Assembly (NCBI RefSeq): GCF_003943735.1
Contig: NZ_RJMV01000001.1
Span: forward strand, 14,453-78,452
Source: Streptococcus sanguinis
GTDB taxonomy: Bacteria; Bacillota; Bacilli; Lactobacillales; Streptococcaceae
Reading direction: 5' to 3'
Length of the DNA stretch: 64,000 nucleotides
Shown: positions 37,126 to 47,396 of the stretch, piece by piece
Numbering within the stretch: the stretch's first letter is position 1
How the letters are laid out: every line of letters starts with the position of its first letter
Notes under the pieces: generated by a model
The model's database searches: none
The model's input: the letters and a program-made list of their open reading frames with translations, nothing else
Told to the model about the DNA's origin: nothing
Program-made: the position numbers and the translations under genes

Positions 37126-39522
37126 TTATTTCTCCAAGTTCCAGATTTCCTTGGCATATTGCTCAATGGTATCGTCTGAGGTAAACTTGTCAGATGTAGC
37201 GATATTAATCAAGCTCATGCGAGCCCATTTTTCTTTGTCACGATAGAGAGCATCAATCTTCTCTTGAGCTTCTACATAGGAGTGGAAGTCTTCCAAGAGG
37301 AAGTATTCGTCATTGTGGGTGATGAGGGCTTCGTAGATTTCAGAGCCTTCTTCACGAACATTTGGAATGGTGCCGTTGACAAAGGTATCGACCACTCGGC
37401 GAATATCTGGATTGCTTTCATAGACACCTCGTGAGTAATAATCATGGCGGGCATAGTGCTCGTAAACTTGGTCCTTGTCCATCCCGAAAATAACAATGTT
37501 GTCGTCACCGATCTCGTCCTTGATTTCGATATTGGCTCCGTCCAATGTAGCCAGAGTAATGGCACCTGTCATCATGAACTTCATGTTGGAAGTACCAGAA
37601 GCCTCCTTGGAAGCCAGAGAAATCTGCTCTGATACATCTGCCGCAGGAATGATGAGCTCAGCTAGGCTGACCCGGTAGTTTTCTAGGAAAACAACCTTGA
37701 GTTTACCTTGCAGACTTTCATCCTTGTTGACCAGATTAGCCACTTCATTGATCAGCTTAATGACCGACTTGGCAAAGTGGTAGCCTGGAGCAGCCTTGGC
37801 ACCGAAGATAAAGACGCGTGGCACCATATCCTTATTAGGATTGTCCTTGAGGTCCCAGTAGAGCTTGATGATATGAAGCAGGTTAAGCAGCTGACGCTTG
37901 TAGGCGTGGAGACGTTTCACCTGCACATCAAAGATGGCTTCTGTAGAAACTTCTGCTCCTGTTGATTCCTTGATGAAGTCAGCCAGACGAGCCTTAGCTT
38001 CTTGCTTCACTCGATAAAAATCGCCCAGCACTTGCGGATCATCCTTGAATTCCAAAAGCTTACGCAGCTCATGGATATCACTTCTCCAGCCCTTACCAAT
38101 AAGCTTATCAATCTCAGCTGACAGAGGCTGGTCCGCAATCTGCAGCCAGCGGCGCTGGATAATCCCGTTGGTCTTGTTATTAAACTTCTCTGGGTAAATG
38201 CTATAGAAATCACGCAAAGTATCTTCTTTGAGCAGTTCTGTGTGGAGTTTGGCAACACCATTGATTGAATGACCGCCAATGATAGCCAAGTGAGCCATGT
38301 GAATTTGATTGTCCTTGACGATTCGAGTATTTTCGATAACTTGCGGATCAAGGCTGCGTCCAGCCATTTCAGCTACATAGCGGTTGTCGATTTCTAGGAT
38401 AATCTGATAAACCCGCGGTAGGACATTCTTAAAGAGCTCTGCATCCCATTTTTCCAAGGCTTCAGACAAAATGGTGTGGTTGGTGTAGCTCATGGTTTTA
38501 ACCGTAGCATTCCAAGCATCTGCCCATTCCAGGTCGTACTCATCCACCAAGAGGCGCATAAACTCAGCCGGTGCGACAGCTGGGTGAGTATCGTTAATAT
38601 GGACAGAGACCTTCTCATGAATATCCTTGAGCGGACGACCTTGCTTGAGGTAGGATTTGATAATGGTCTGCAGACCTGCACTGGTCATGAAGTATTCCTG
38701 AATCAAGCGCAGCTCTTTTCCTTCGTAGCTAGAGTCGTCTGGATAGAGAATGGCAGTGATGTCTTGCACCCGGCGACGAGCTTCAATGGTCGGATAGTCC
38801 AATTCATACTCCTCTGGAATTTCAACATCCCAAAGACGGAGATTGTTGACATTGTCATTGCCAAAGCCAATCTGCGGCACATCGTAAGGAACGGCCCGCA
38901 AGGTTTTGGAATTCTCATAAAGAGGCACAATCCGGCCTTTTTCATTGGCATGGAGGGAAACATTTCCGAAGATTTTAACGTCAACAATATCATGGTCCTT
39001 ACGGGTTTCCCAGACATTGCCCAGACTGCCAAACCAAGCATCAGGAATTTCTACCTGATAGCCATCTACGATGCGTTGCTTAAAGAGTCCATAGCGATAA
39101 CGAATCCCATTTCCAAATCCTGGATAGCCAGTGGTTGCCAGCGAGTCCATGAAGGCGGCCGCCAAGCGGCCCAGACCGCCATTCCCCAAGGCCATGTCAT
39201 ACTCAGCATTCTTAACATCCTCAAAGTCAACGCCCAACTCGGCAAAGCCTTCCTTGACCGTATCAAGGATACCTAAGTTGAGCAGATTGGTTTCCAGCAT
39301 GCGTCCTGGAAGAAACTCGATAGAAAAGTAATAAGCTGTCTTTTGCTGCTGCTCAATCAACTGATTACGGCGCTCCAGCCACAGGGGCGTGATATACTTA
39401 CGGACAGTGCTGGCCAGAGCCTGAAAAAGCTCCACTGAAGTCGCATCAGCAACCTTAATCAGCTGTCTTTCATGTAGAATATCCTTAAAATCTCGAATAA
39501 AACTTTCTTTTGTCAGTTCCAT
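37126..39522 (-). CDS. glgP: Glycogen/starch phosphorylase
   Basis: 798 residues, a full glycosyltransferase-35 protein. Motifs include YYFSIEFLPGRML, NGGLGRLAAAFMDSLAT, and the PLP-lysine region EASGTSNMKFMMTGAITLATLDGAN. It releases glucose-1-phosphate from glycogen or maltodextrin ends. Position at the end of glgB-C-D-A-P makes it the breakdown arm of glycogen turnover. The AAGGGAG before the ATG is rather far (about 14 nt), so the start carries some doubt. Confidence 0.96.
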   Translation of the reverse strand: MELTKESFIRDFKDILHERQLIKVADATSVELFQALASTVRKYITPLWLERRNQLIEQQQKTAYYFSIEFLPGRMLETNLLNLGILDTVKEGFAELGVDFEDVKNAEYDMALGNGGLGRLAAAFMDSLATTGYPGFGNGIRYRYGLFKQRIVDGYQVEIPDAWFGSLGNVWETRKDHDIVDVKIFGNVSLHANEKGRIVPLYENSKTLRAVPYDVPQIGFGNDNVNNLRLWDVEIPEEYELDYPTIEARRRVQDITAILYPDDSSYEGKELRLIQEYFMTSAGLQTIIKSYLKQGRPLKDIHEKVSVHINDTHPAVAPAEFMRLLVDEYDLEWADAWNATVKTMSYTNHTILSEALEKWDAELFKNVLPRVYQIILEIDNRYVAEMAGRSLDPQVIENTRIVKDNQIHMAHLAIIGGHSINGVAKLHTELLKEDTLRDFYSIYPEKFNNKTNGIIQRRWLQIADQPLSAEIDKLIGKGWRSDIHELRKLLEFKDDPQVLGDFYRVKQEAKARLADFIKESTGAEVSTEAIFDVQVKRLHAYKRQLLNLLHIIKLYWDLKDNPNKDMVPRVFIFGAKAAPGYHFAKSVIKLINEVANLVNKDESLQGKLKVVFLENYRVSLAELIIPAADVSEQISLASKEASGTSNMKFMMTGAITLATLDGANIEIKDEIGDDNIVIFGMDKDQVYEHYARHDYYSRGVYESNPDIRRVVDTFVNGTIPNVREEGSEIYEALITHNDEYFLLEDFHSYVEAQEKIDALYRDKEKWARMSLINIATSDKFTSDDTIEQYAKEIWNLEK

Positions 39523-39676
39523 GGTGGGTGGTTATCTCCCTTTCTTAATAGCGGGAAACAGTTTTTAAACGCAGGAATACTTTTTTCAATCAAGATGGGA
39601 AGCACTCGCTTCAGCCACAAACTAAAAACAGGGCTCCAATACAGTATGATAATATATAAAAATGTAATTCTCACGG

Positions 39677-39711
39677 AAATCCTCCCTTGTCCCATGGGCA
39701 AGAGAGGATTT
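39677..39711 (-). promoter_or_regulatory. Intercistronic hairpin between glgA and glgP
   Basis: Arms AAATCCTCTCTTG and CAAGGGAGGATTT (12 of 13 plus a wobble) around a 9-nt loop, with no T-tail. The 214-nt gap between the two genes otherwise shows no clear gene. Possibly an mRNA stabiliser or processing site. Confidence 0.55.
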
Positions 39712-39736
39712 GTTTACACTGATTCCGAAGTAAATG

Positions 39737-41167
39737 TTATAGAAGTGATTGATACAAATCACTGTATGCCTTGCTGGCTGTATCCCAAGAGAAGTCTCTC
39801 TCCATCGCCTGCTCTTGCAGAGATTTCCAAGCTTCCTTATCATCGGCATAGAGCTTGAGTGCCTCCTTGAAGGTCCAAGTCAGCCAGTAGCCAGAAAAGT
39901 TATTGAAGCTAAAGCCAGTTCCCTGTCCTGTATAGACATTGTAAGGCTCTACGGTATCACGCAGACCGCCCACTTCATGCACCAAAGGCAAAGTTCCGTA
40001 GCGCATAGCCATCATTTGTGACAGGCCACAAGGCTCGAAGCGGCTTGGCATGAGGAAAATATCGCTGGCTGCATAAATCTCCTGAGCCAAGGTCACATCA
40101 AAGAGGATGTTGGCTGAAAGCTTATTAGGATAGGCATGACCAAACCAAGCGAAAGCCTGTTCAAAAGCTGGATCCCCTGTTCCCAAGAGGATAATCTGCA
40201 CATCTTCCTGCAGGAGATTGTGTAGCTCTTCCACTACCAAGTCAAAGCCTTTCTGACGGGTCAGACGGGAAACAATCCCAACTACCGGCACATCATCACG
40301 CACAGGCAGACCAACTCGCTCTTGCAAAGCTCGCTTGTTTTCTAGTTTACCAGATAAGTCAGATTTGTCAAAGTGATGAGCTAAGAGCGGATCCGTTTCT
40401 GGGTTATAGATATCTGTATCTATACCGTTGACAATTCCGACCAGCTTACCGGACTCCATCCGCAGGATCTGATCCAAATTACAGCCAAATTCTGGTGTAC
40501 GGATTTCACCTGCATAGCTTGGTGATACAGTTGTCACTCGGTCCGCATAGAGAATGCCAGCCTTCATCCAGTTGAGACAGTCATTCCAACGCAGGGTTCC
40601 GTCTGCATAGCGCTCATAGCCCACTCCAAATAGTTCCCAAAGCATGCTGTCAGGGAACTGACCTTGGAACTCCAGATTATGGATGGTCAAGACAGTCTTG
40701 ATATTCTGATATGCTTGAATCCAATGGTATTTTTCCTTAACCAAGAAAGGAATCATAGCTGTATGATAATCGTGAACATGCAGAACATCTGGAATAAAAT
40801 CAATCCGCTCCATCAGCTCTACTGCTGCTAACTGGAAGTAAGCAAAGCGCTCACCGTCATCAAAGTCCCCGTAAACATGGCCGCGGAAGAAATAATGCTG
40901 ATTGTCAATAAAATAGAAGGACACACCGTTCAAGACCAGTCGCTTGACCCCAACGTACTGGCGGCGCCAGCCAACACTGACTTCAAAGTAGAAAAGGTCT
41001 TCCACCTGGTCGCCAAATTTGGCATGGGTCATGTCATAGTATGGCAGAATGACACCAACTTCATGGCCAGCCTTGACCAGTGATTTGGGGAGAGCACCGA
41101 TAACGTCTCCCAAACCACCTGTCTTAGAAAATGGGGCTCCTTCTGCTGCTGCAAATAAAATCTTCAT
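39737..41167 (-). CDS. glgA: Glycogen synthase
   Basis: 476 residues. N-terminal ADP-glucose loop [16 protein letters not shown], and C-terminal glycosyltransferase-5/1 motifs [18 protein letters not shown] and GTGFSFNNF. It extends alpha-1,4 chains from ADP-glucose. Its start overlaps the glgD stop by 4 nt (ATGA-like), so it is coupled. Confidence 0.96.
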   Translation of the reverse strand: MKILFAAAEGAPFSKTGGLGDVIGALPKSLVKAGHEVGVILPYYDMTHAKFGDQVEDLFYFEVSVGWRRQYVGVKRLVLNGVSFYFIDNQHYFFRGHVYGDFDDGERFAYFQLAAVELMERIDFIPDVLHVHDYHTAMIPFLVKEKYHWIQAYQNIKTVLTIHNLEFQGQFPDSMLWELFGVGYERYADGTLRWNDCLNWMKAGILYADRVTTVSPSYAGEIRTPEFGCNLDQILRMESGKLVGIVNGIDTDIYNPETDPLLAHHFDKSDLSGKLENKRALQERVGLPVRDDVPVVGIVSRLTRQKGFDLVVEELHNLLQEDVQIILLGTGDPAFEQAFAWFGHAYPNKLSANILFDVTLAQEIYAASDIFLMPSRFEPCGLSQMMAMRYGTLPLVHEVGGLRDTVEPYNVYTGQGTGFSFNNFSGYWLTWTFKEALKLYADDKEAWKSLQEQAMERDFSWDTASKAYSDLYQSLL

Positions 41168-42303
41168 CGAATTATGTCCTCTGTAACTTTTTGGCCCTTC
41201 TTGACTACGATTGGGTCTTCTGCTGTTCCGCGAATCACCACTCCTTCGCCAATTTCAACACCCTTGTCCACAATCGCGTACTCGACAGTTGCATTTTCTC
41301 CAACCTTCACTCGAGGGAAGAGAACACTGTGTTTGACACTGCTTCCAGTCTTAATCTTGGTATTCCGTGAAATTACAGAATTGATGACCTCACCTTCCAC
41401 AATGCTTCCTGACGCAAACTGGGAGCGAGATACTTTTGAAGACTCAGCATAGTAAGTTGGCTCTTCATTCTTAACCTTTGTGTAAATCTTTTGGTTCGGA
41501 CTGAAGAGAGAGTAGAATTTTTTGCTTTCAAGCATATCGATGTTGGATCTGTAGTAGGTCTCTACAGAATAGATATTTGCCAGATAGCCTGTATATTCGT
41601 AGGCAAATGCCCCTTCCTGAGTTGCTAAATCACGCAGGACATAACGCAGTTTTTGTGGATGCTCTTTCTTAGCTTCTTCTTCCAGCTTTTCAATCAGCCA
41701 AGGAGTATCCACTACAAAGATATCTGTAGACATATTGAAGAGCTCAGCATCTTCTCGGCCATCAAAGAGTTTATGCCCTCTGACATGGTCTGTTTCGTCA
41801 ATATCTAGGACAGCATTCACATCCGAGATATTTTCCTTGTGCAATTTCTTGTAGACAACTGTAATCGGCTGCTCTGTTGTATTATGCAAGTGGAAAACTT
41901 GATTGAGGTCAATATTAACCAAGATATCACAGTTAAGTGCAACAGTTTGGTTGGAACCAGAACGTTTGAGGTAGGTCAAAAGCTGCTTATAGTATTCCTC
42001 ACCGACTGTAGAGCTTTCTACACGAGTATTGTAGATTCCCAGGTAATAGTGGCTAAGCAAGGTAGACAGACCCCACTCACGACCTGAACGAATATGGTCA
42101 AAAACAGAGCTGATATTGTCCTGCTGGAAGATACCAAAGACACTGCGGATACCAGCATTGGCAAGACTTGAAAGCGGGAAGTCAATCAAACGGTATTTCC
42201 CACCGAATGGCAAGCTGGCTACTGGACGATGATTTGTCAGAGTTGACATATCATGAAAGCCGACTGTATTTCCTAAAATTGCTGAGTATTTATCAATCTT
42301 CAT
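41164..42303 (-). CDS. glgD: Glucose-1-phosphate adenylyltransferase subunit GlgD
   Basis: 379 residues of the ADP-glucose pyrophosphorylase family, N-terminal [43 protein letters not shown] and C-terminal left-handed helix ([22 protein letters not shown]). The catalytic GGxGxRL loop of GlgC is replaced (LGNTVGFHD), as in other GlgD proteins that act as a regulatory partner boosting GlgC. Start at 42303 lies inside the glgC end (11-nt overlap). The longer ORF to 42363 lacks a ribosome site. Confidence 0.95.
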   Translation of the reverse strand: MKIDKYSAILGNTVGFHDMSTLTNHRPVASLPFGGKYRLIDFPLSSLANAGIRSVFGIFQQDNISSVFDHIRSGREWGLSTLLSHYYLGIYNTRVESSTVGEEYYKQLLTYLKRSGSNQTVALNCDILVNIDLNQVFHLHNTTEQPITVVYKKLHKENISDVNAVLDIDETDHVRGHKLFDGREDAELFNMSTDIFVVDTPWLIEKLEEEAKKEHPQKLRYVLRDLATQEGAFAYEYTGYLANIYSVETYYRSNIDMLESKKFYSLFSPNQKIYTKVKNEEPTYYAESSKVSRSQFASGSIVEGEVINSVISRNTKIKTGSSVKHSVLFPRVKVGENATVEYAIVDKGVEIGEGVVIRGTAEDPIVVKKGQKVTEDIIR

Positions 42304-43435
42304 CTTTTGGTACCCCCACTTTCTCGTTGTATCCAACAACATATACTTCCTCTGTACCATCAATCTCTACACCATCAGAGATGATAGCCCCTTCACCGAT
42401 AATGGCCCGCTTGATCTTAGCGTCTTTGCCAATAACAGCTCCACTCATGATGACAGAGTCTTCAATGACTGCGCCCTTTTTGACTTGAGCACCAGTAGAA
42501 AGAATAGAGTGTTTTACTGTACCGTCAACGAAACAGCCATCAACGACCAGCGAATCTTCTACATGGGAATTTTCACTGATGAAGTTTGGCGGAGAAATCA
42601 AGTTGCGAGAATAAATCTTCCAGCGACGATTGCGGCTATCCAGAGCATTTTCTGGGCTGATGTATTCCATGTTGGCTTCCCAGAGAGACTCTACTGTACC
42701 AACGTCTTTCCAATAGCCTTCAAAGTCATAAGCATAAACGCTTTCGCCAGATTCAAGGTAGTTAGGGATAACATTCTTACCAAAGTCAGACATATCCACA
42801 TTGCTCTTTTCAGCAGCTACCAGCATATTGCGCAGACGCTGCCAGTCAAAGATATAAATCCCCATAGAAGCCTTGGTGGACTTAGGATGTTCTGGTTTTT
42901 CTTCAAATTCAACAATCCGATTATTAGCATCTGTATTCATGATACCAAAACGGCTGGCTTCTTTGAGAGGCACATCCAAAACAGCAACTGTCAGGCTGGC
43001 ATTGTTGTCCTTGTGAGATTGAAGCATATCATCATAGTCCATCTTGTAGATATGGTCCCCAGACAAAATCAGGACATACTCAGGATTGATACTGTCGATA
43101 TAGTCAATATTTTGATAAATCGCATGGCTGGTACCTTCAAACCAACGATTTCCTTCGCTCGCAGAATAAGGCTGAAGAATGGACACGCCTGAGTTAATAC
43201 CATCGAGACCCCAGCTAGAACCATTTCCGATATGACTGTTCAGAGCTAATGGCTGGTATTGAGTAATGACACCGACATTGTGAATACCGGAGTTGGCACA
43301 ATTAGACAAGGCGAAGTCAATAATACGATAGCGGCCGCCAAACTGTACCGCTGGTTTTGCGATACTCTGTGTGAGCTTTCCAAGACGAGTTCCTTGCCCG
43401 CCGGCAAGAATCAAAGCTAGCATTTCATTCTTCAT
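42293..43435 (-). CDS. glgC: Glucose-1-phosphate adenylyltransferase catalytic subunit
   Basis: 380 residues. The active nucleotidyl-transfer loop [13 protein letters not shown] and [19 protein letters not shown] are intact. [10 protein letters not shown] holds the metal-binding aspartate, and the C-terminal beta-helix ([17 protein letters not shown]) is complete. It makes ADP-glucose, the committed step of bacterial glycogen synthesis. Second gene of the operon, 6 nt after glgB. Confidence 0.97.
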   Translation of the reverse strand: MKNEMLALILAGGQGTRLGKLTQSIAKPAVQFGGRYRIIDFALSNCANSGIHNVGVITQYQPLALNSHIGNGSSWGLDGINSGVSILQPYSASEGNRWFEGTSHAIYQNIDYIDSINPEYVLILSGDHIYKMDYDDMLQSHKDNNASLTVAVLDVPLKEASRFGIMNTDANNRIVEFEEKPEHPKSTKASMGIYIFDWQRLRNMLVAAEKSNVDMSDFGKNVIPNYLESGESVYAYDFEGYWKDVGTVESLWEANMEYISPENALDSRNRRWKIYSRNLISPPNFISENSHVEDSLVVDGCFVDGTVKHSILSTGAQVKKGAVIEDSVIMSGAVIGKDAKIKRAIIGEGAIISDGVEIDGTEEVYVVGYNEKVGVPKDED

Positions 43436-43441
43436 AGACTA

Positions 43442-45352
43442 TTACTCCTTTGTGGAATCTTTTTTAACATTTTTACGAGCAATCCGACGCTTGATCTTCC
43501 AGATGCTGGCTCCAAGAGCTGGCAGTGTAAAGGTCAAAGTCTGTGGATAATCTTTCCAAAGTCCTTCTTGAGACTGAACTGTTTCGTTATGTTCCTTCCA
43601 AACACCTCCCCATTCTTCTAATTCAGTGTTCCATACCTCTTCATAAATGGCTTCCACTGGAACACCAATGGTAAAGTTCTTCCGCTCTACCGGCGCCATA
43701 TTGAATACACAAACTAACATATCTCCTTTTTCCGTCTTACGGATAAAAGAGAGGACACTTTGATCAGTATTATCCGCATCAATGATTTCGATGCCATCAT
43801 AGCTCAGATCAATTTCCCAAAGCGGACGATTGTCTTTATAGAAGGCATTGAGTGCAGCAGTAAAGCCCTGCATCTTCTTGTTCATCTGATCGTCCAGATT
43901 AGACCATTCTAGCTGCTCTTCTGACTTCCATTCTAGGAACTGACCAAATTCTGAGCCCATAAAGAGCAGTTTCTTGCCCGGATGGCAGATTTGGTAGGTC
44001 AGCAAGTTGCGGAGCCCTGCAAATTGATTGTAACGGTCACCCCACATCTTGTGCATGAGACTCTTCTTGCCGTGAACTACTTCATCATGCGAGAATGGCA
44101 GGAGGAAGTTTTCAGAGAATACGTACATAAAGCTGAAGGTCACTAGATTAAAATCGTACTTACGATAAATCGGATCTTCCTCGTAGAAGCGAAGGATATC
44201 ATTCATCCAGCCCATATTCCACTTGTAGTCAAATCCAAGGCCACCCAGCTCTCTCATACCAGTAATCTTGGTCTCTGAGGAACTTTCCTCTGCAATCATC
44301 ATGACATCAGGATGGGCTAGCTTAATGACCGTATTGAGGCGTTGCAGGAAGTAATAACCTTCATAATTGCGATTGCCGCCATCTTTATTTGGCTGCCATG
44401 GACCGCTGTCATAGTCCAGGTAAAGCATATTGCTGACAGCATCAACCCGAATCCCGTCCAAATGATAGAAATCAATCCAGAATTTAATACTGGAAATCAA
44501 GAAAGACTGAACCTGATTCTTGCCCAAATCAAAGTTGAGAGCACCCCAACCATAGTTATGAGCCCGATCGTGGTCCTGATACTCGAAAGTCGGTGTCCCA
44601 TCATAATAGGCCAGAGCATCATCATTAATAGTGAAGTGACCTGGCACCCAGTCCACAATGACACCGATATTGTTCAAGTGACATTCTTCGACAAAATCCT
44701 GAAATTCCTCAGGTGTGCCATAGGTATGCTCAAAGGCGAAGTAGCCCATAAGCTGATAGCCCCAGCTAAGTCCTAGCGGATGAGCCATAAGCGGCATGAA
44801 TTCCACATGTGTGTAGTTCATCTCCACCAGATAAGGAATCAAGTCTTCTTTTAACTGGGCAAAGCTATAAGGACTGCCGTCTTCATTACGTTTCCAAGAT
44901 CCGGCATGCACTTCATAGATATTGACCGGCCGAGAGAAGAAGCCCCAGCGCTTCCGGCGTGCCAGCCAGAGACCGTCTTTCCACTTCTTCTCAGGAATAG
45001 TGCGAATAACTGCTCCCGTGCCCGGGCGCTCTTCCAGATAGATAGCCAGCGGATCAATTTTCAAAATTTCCTGACCACTGCTACGCTTGATATTGTACTT
45101 GTAAATATCTCCTTCCTTAGGTAGCTCTGTGAAGACTTCCCAAACGCCCGCTTCATTTCGGACCATAGGAATCTGCTCTTCATACCAATTGGTGAAATCT
45201 CCAATCAAATGGACACTCTGAGCATTAGGCGCCCAAACGCGGAAAGAATAGCCAGACTTGCCGTCCACTTCATCCTGATGCGCCCCTAGATAATGCTGTA
45301 AATGAAAGTTTTCACCTGTTGTAAAGGTTCTTAATGCTTCGTTCTTATCCAT
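43442..45352 (-). CDS. glgB: 1,4-alpha-glucan branching enzyme
   Basis: 636 residues. N-terminal CBM48 domain ([22 protein letters not shown]), catalytic GH13 barrel with [12 protein letters not shown] (nucleophile aspartate), MIAEESS (acid glutamate) and [13 protein letters not shown], and a C-terminal beta domain. It makes the alpha-1,6 branches of glycogen. First gene of glgBCDAP. A cre-like site just after the transcription start suggests carbon-catabolite repression. Confidence 0.97.
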   Translation of the reverse strand: MDKNEALRTFTTGENFHLQHYLGAHQDEVDGKSGYSFRVWAPNAQSVHLIGDFTNWYEEQIPMVRNEAGVWEVFTELPKEGDIYKYNIKRSSGQEILKIDPLAIYLEERPGTGAVIRTIPEKKWKDGLWLARRKRWGFFSRPVNIYEVHAGSWKRNEDGSPYSFAQLKEDLIPYLVEMNYTHVEFMPLMAHPLGLSWGYQLMGYFAFEHTYGTPEEFQDFVEECHLNNIGVIVDWVPGHFTINDDALAYYDGTPTFEYQDHDRAHNYGWGALNFDLGKNQVQSFLISSIKFWIDFYHLDGIRVDAVSNMLYLDYDSGPWQPNKDGGNRNYEGYYFLQRLNTVIKLAHPDVMMIAEESSSETKITGMRELGGLGFDYKWNMGWMNDILRFYEEDPIYRKYDFNLVTFSFMYVFSENFLLPFSHDEVVHGKKSLMHKMWGDRYNQFAGLRNLLTYQICHPGKKLLFMGSEFGQFLEWKSEEQLEWSNLDDQMNKKMQGFTAALNAFYKDNRPLWEIDLSYDGIEIIDADNTDQSVLSFIRKTEKGDMLVCVFNMAPVERKNFTIGVPVEAIYEEVWNTELEEWGGVWKEHNETVQSQEGLWKDYPQTLTFTLPALGASIWKIKRRIARKNVKKDSTKE

Positions 45353-45369
45353 GCAATCACCTTTCTATT

Positions 45370-45383
45370 TGTAAGCGTTTTCT
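45370..45383. promoter_or_regulatory. Catabolite-response element at the glycogen operon
   Basis: TGTAAGCGTTTTCT, 13 of 14 to the CcpA cre pattern, lying 2-15 nt downstream of the predicted +1 of glgB, a blocking position. Confidence 0.65.
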
Positions 45384-45391
45384 GTAATACT

Positions 45392-45420
45392 ATTCTACAT
45401 TATTTTTATCTCTTTTTCAA
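45392..45420 (-). promoter_or_regulatory. Promoter of the glgBCDAP operon
   Basis: On the minus strand, TTGAAA (45415-45420), a 17-nt spacer and TAGAAT (45392-45397). The rest of the gap to gapN (about 45421-45700) is AT-rich without a recognised feature. Confidence 0.75.
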
Positions 45421-45710
45421 GTAAATTTCAAATATCCTTACGGAAAATTACTAAAACCGAACATTAGCTGAAATTAGTAATAAATGAGAGAGAAAACACT
45501 GCATTTTGTGTCTCTCAATATGTTTTAATTCCTTTTTCACTAAATATAGGAGCTATCCAAAACAAGAAAAAGATGAAAATTTTCATAAAGATATAGACCA
45601 ATATGTAAATTTACATTTTAAAATAATAAGCAATTAAACATATAAATGATTAATTCTTATCAAATCATGCGTTAATCTTGTTAGATTTACAAGTTCATCA
45701 AGGTAAGAAA

Positions 45711-45733
45711 AAAGGCCGCACAAAGCCGCCTTT
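45711..45733 (-). terminator. Terminator after gapN
   Basis: AAAGGC/GCCTTT stem with inner G/C pairing and a T6 tail on the minus strand, ending just past the gapN stop. Confidence 0.75.
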
Positions 45734-45737
45734 CTCA

Positions 45738-47162
45738 TTATTTCACATCAAACACGATGGATTTCACTTGTGTCATCGCTTCGATACTGTAACGAATCCC
45801 TTGCACTCCTGCTCCAGATCCCTTAACACCAAGGAATGGGAAATTATCTGGACCACGTTGGGTCTTATTATTGATGTGTACAGTACCCACTTCCAGTTTC
45901 TCAGCAATTTCAAATGCTTTCGGGAAATCATTTGTAAAGACTGAAGATTGAAGACCAAACTCTGACTGGTTACAGATCTGAATAGCCTCTTCAACGGAAG
46001 TCACACGAATAATCGGAAGAACAGGACCAAATGGCTCTTCCCAAGCTAATTTCATATCCAGTGTCACATGGTCAAATAAGGCAGGCCAGATGAGATTTGC
46101 TTCACGTTTGATTTCTGTCAGGGCTGACGCTCCCTTTTCTTTAGCATCTTCAATCAAGCCCCAGATGAAATCTGCTGATGCATGATCAATGACTGGTGTG
46201 ATATCCGCATTATCAAAGGGATCACCAACCGTCAATTTCTCTACCTCTGCCTTAATCAGCGCCGCTAATTTATCTGCTACGCTCTCCATGACAATGACAC
46301 GTTTAATAGCCGTACAGCGCTGACCAGAATAACTGTATGCCCCGCCAACAATTTGCTTAGCTGCATGCTCCAAGTCAGCATCTTCCAGTACAACTGCAGC
46401 ATCCTTACCACCCAATTCAAGCATAATTGGACGCATACCAGCCAACTTACCGATGCGTTCACCGATTGGAGTGGAGCCAGTAAAGTTAATGTAGTTTACT
46501 TCCTTATGCTCAATGATGTAATCCCCGATTTCTGAACCACGTCCTGTGATGGTATTGAAAACACCAGCAGGCAGACCAGCCTCAGCAAAAGCCTGAGCCA
46601 AGAGCAAACCAGAGATTGAACCTTGAGTAGGTGGCTTAAACATCACGACATTTCCGCCGATAAGCGCAGGAGCAATTTTCGAAGCTGACAGATTAACTGG
46701 ATAGTTGAATGGCGCAATAGCCAATACAACTCCTACAGGCTCACGACGGACCACAGCCAATTTTTTCTTGCTGGCAGCTTCAAAGCCGCCACCTTCCATA
46801 ACCTGACCGTGAATACGAATGCCTTCTTCAGCCGCATAGCGAATCAAGTCTGCTGTCCGGACTACCTCTCCGATTGCCGCTTTGATACCCTTGGCAACTT
46901 CCTTTGCAAGGATTTCACCAATCTTCTCCTGATCGCGCTCCAAAATATCCGCAACCTTATGCAAATAAGCTGCACGTTCAACTGCTGAAAGAGCTCGCCA
47001 AGCTGGCAAAGCCGCACGAGCGCTCGCCATAGCATAGTCGACCTCTGCCTGAGTCATGGCAGGTACAGTTCCTAAAATCTCATTGTTGATAGGAGATGAG
47101 ATGGTAATTTCATTTTCAGAAACTTTCCACTCTCCATTTATATAGTTTTTATATTGTGTCAC
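45738..47162 (-). CDS. gapN: NADP-dependent glyceraldehyde-3-phosphate dehydrogenase, non-phosphorylating
   Basis: 474 residues of the aldehyde dehydrogenase family: cofactor region APFNYPVNLSASKIAPAL, FTGSTPIGERIG, catalytic glutamate LELGGKD and catalytic cysteine SGQRCTAIKR. It oxidises glyceraldehyde-3-P straight to 3-phosphoglycerate, making NADPH, the main NADPH source in streptococci that lack the oxidative pentose pathway. The start codon is GTG with GGAGGGG 4 nt upstream. Monocistronic. Confidence 0.96.
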   Translation of the reverse strand: MTQYKNYINGEWKVSENEITISSPINNEILGTVPAMTQAEVDYAMASARAALPAWRALSAVERAAYLHKVADILERDQEKIGEILAKEVAKGIKAAIGEVVRTADLIRYAAEEGIRIHGQVMEGGGFEAASKKKLAVVRREPVGVVLAIAPFNYPVNLSASKIAPALIGGNVVMFKPPTQGSISGLLLAQAFAEAGLPAGVFNTITGRGSEIGDYIIEHKEVNYINFTGSTPIGERIGKLAGMRPIMLELGGKDAAVVLEDADLEHAAKQIVGGAYSYSGQRCTAIKRVIVMESVADKLAALIKAEVEKLTVGDPFDNADITPVIDHASADFIWGLIEDAKEKGASALTEIKREANLIWPALFDHVTLDMKLAWEEPFGPVLPIIRVTSVEEAIQICNQSEFGLQSSVFTNDFPKAFEIAEKLEVGTVHINNKTQRGPDNFPFLGVKGSGAGVQGIRYSIEAMTQVKSIVFDVK

Positions 47163-47191
47163 GTGTCCCCTCCAAAATGTTATTAAATATT

Positions 47192-47219
47192 ATTTTACCA
47201 AATTTTCTGAAAATTTCAA
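47192..47219 (-). promoter_or_regulatory. Promoter of gapN
   Basis: On the minus strand, TTGAAA (47214-47219), a 16-nt spacer and TAAAAT (47192-47197). Confidence 0.6.
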
Positions 47220-47359
47220 CCAAAAGTTATAAATTTAAAGAATTTTTTCACAATTAAGATAGATTATCTAAGTTTGTTCATATTAGGTCTGCTTATTTTC
47301 TGTTTTCTTTGATTTCAACTTTCTGCACGAACTTCACTATGCCCTGAAGAAAACTAAAA

Positions 47360-47385
47360 AAGACCAGGAAAATTTTCCTGATCTT
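47360..47385 (-). terminator. Terminator after ptsI
   Basis: AAGATCAGGAAAA/TTTTCCTGGTCTT hairpin with T6 tail on the minus strand. Confidence 0.85.
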
Positions 47386-47396
47386 AATTTTTCAGA

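Noticed and set aside
38476..39276. 266-codon open frame on the plus strand opposite glgP
   Set aside because: Antisense to glycogen phosphorylase; no ribosome site and no recognisable domain.
39513..39701. 62-codon minus-strand frame overlapping the glgP start
   Set aside because: No ribosome site; starts inside the intercistronic hairpin and overlaps glgP.
42485..43192. 235-codon open frame on the plus strand opposite glgC
   Set aside because: Antisense shadow of glgC with no gene signals.
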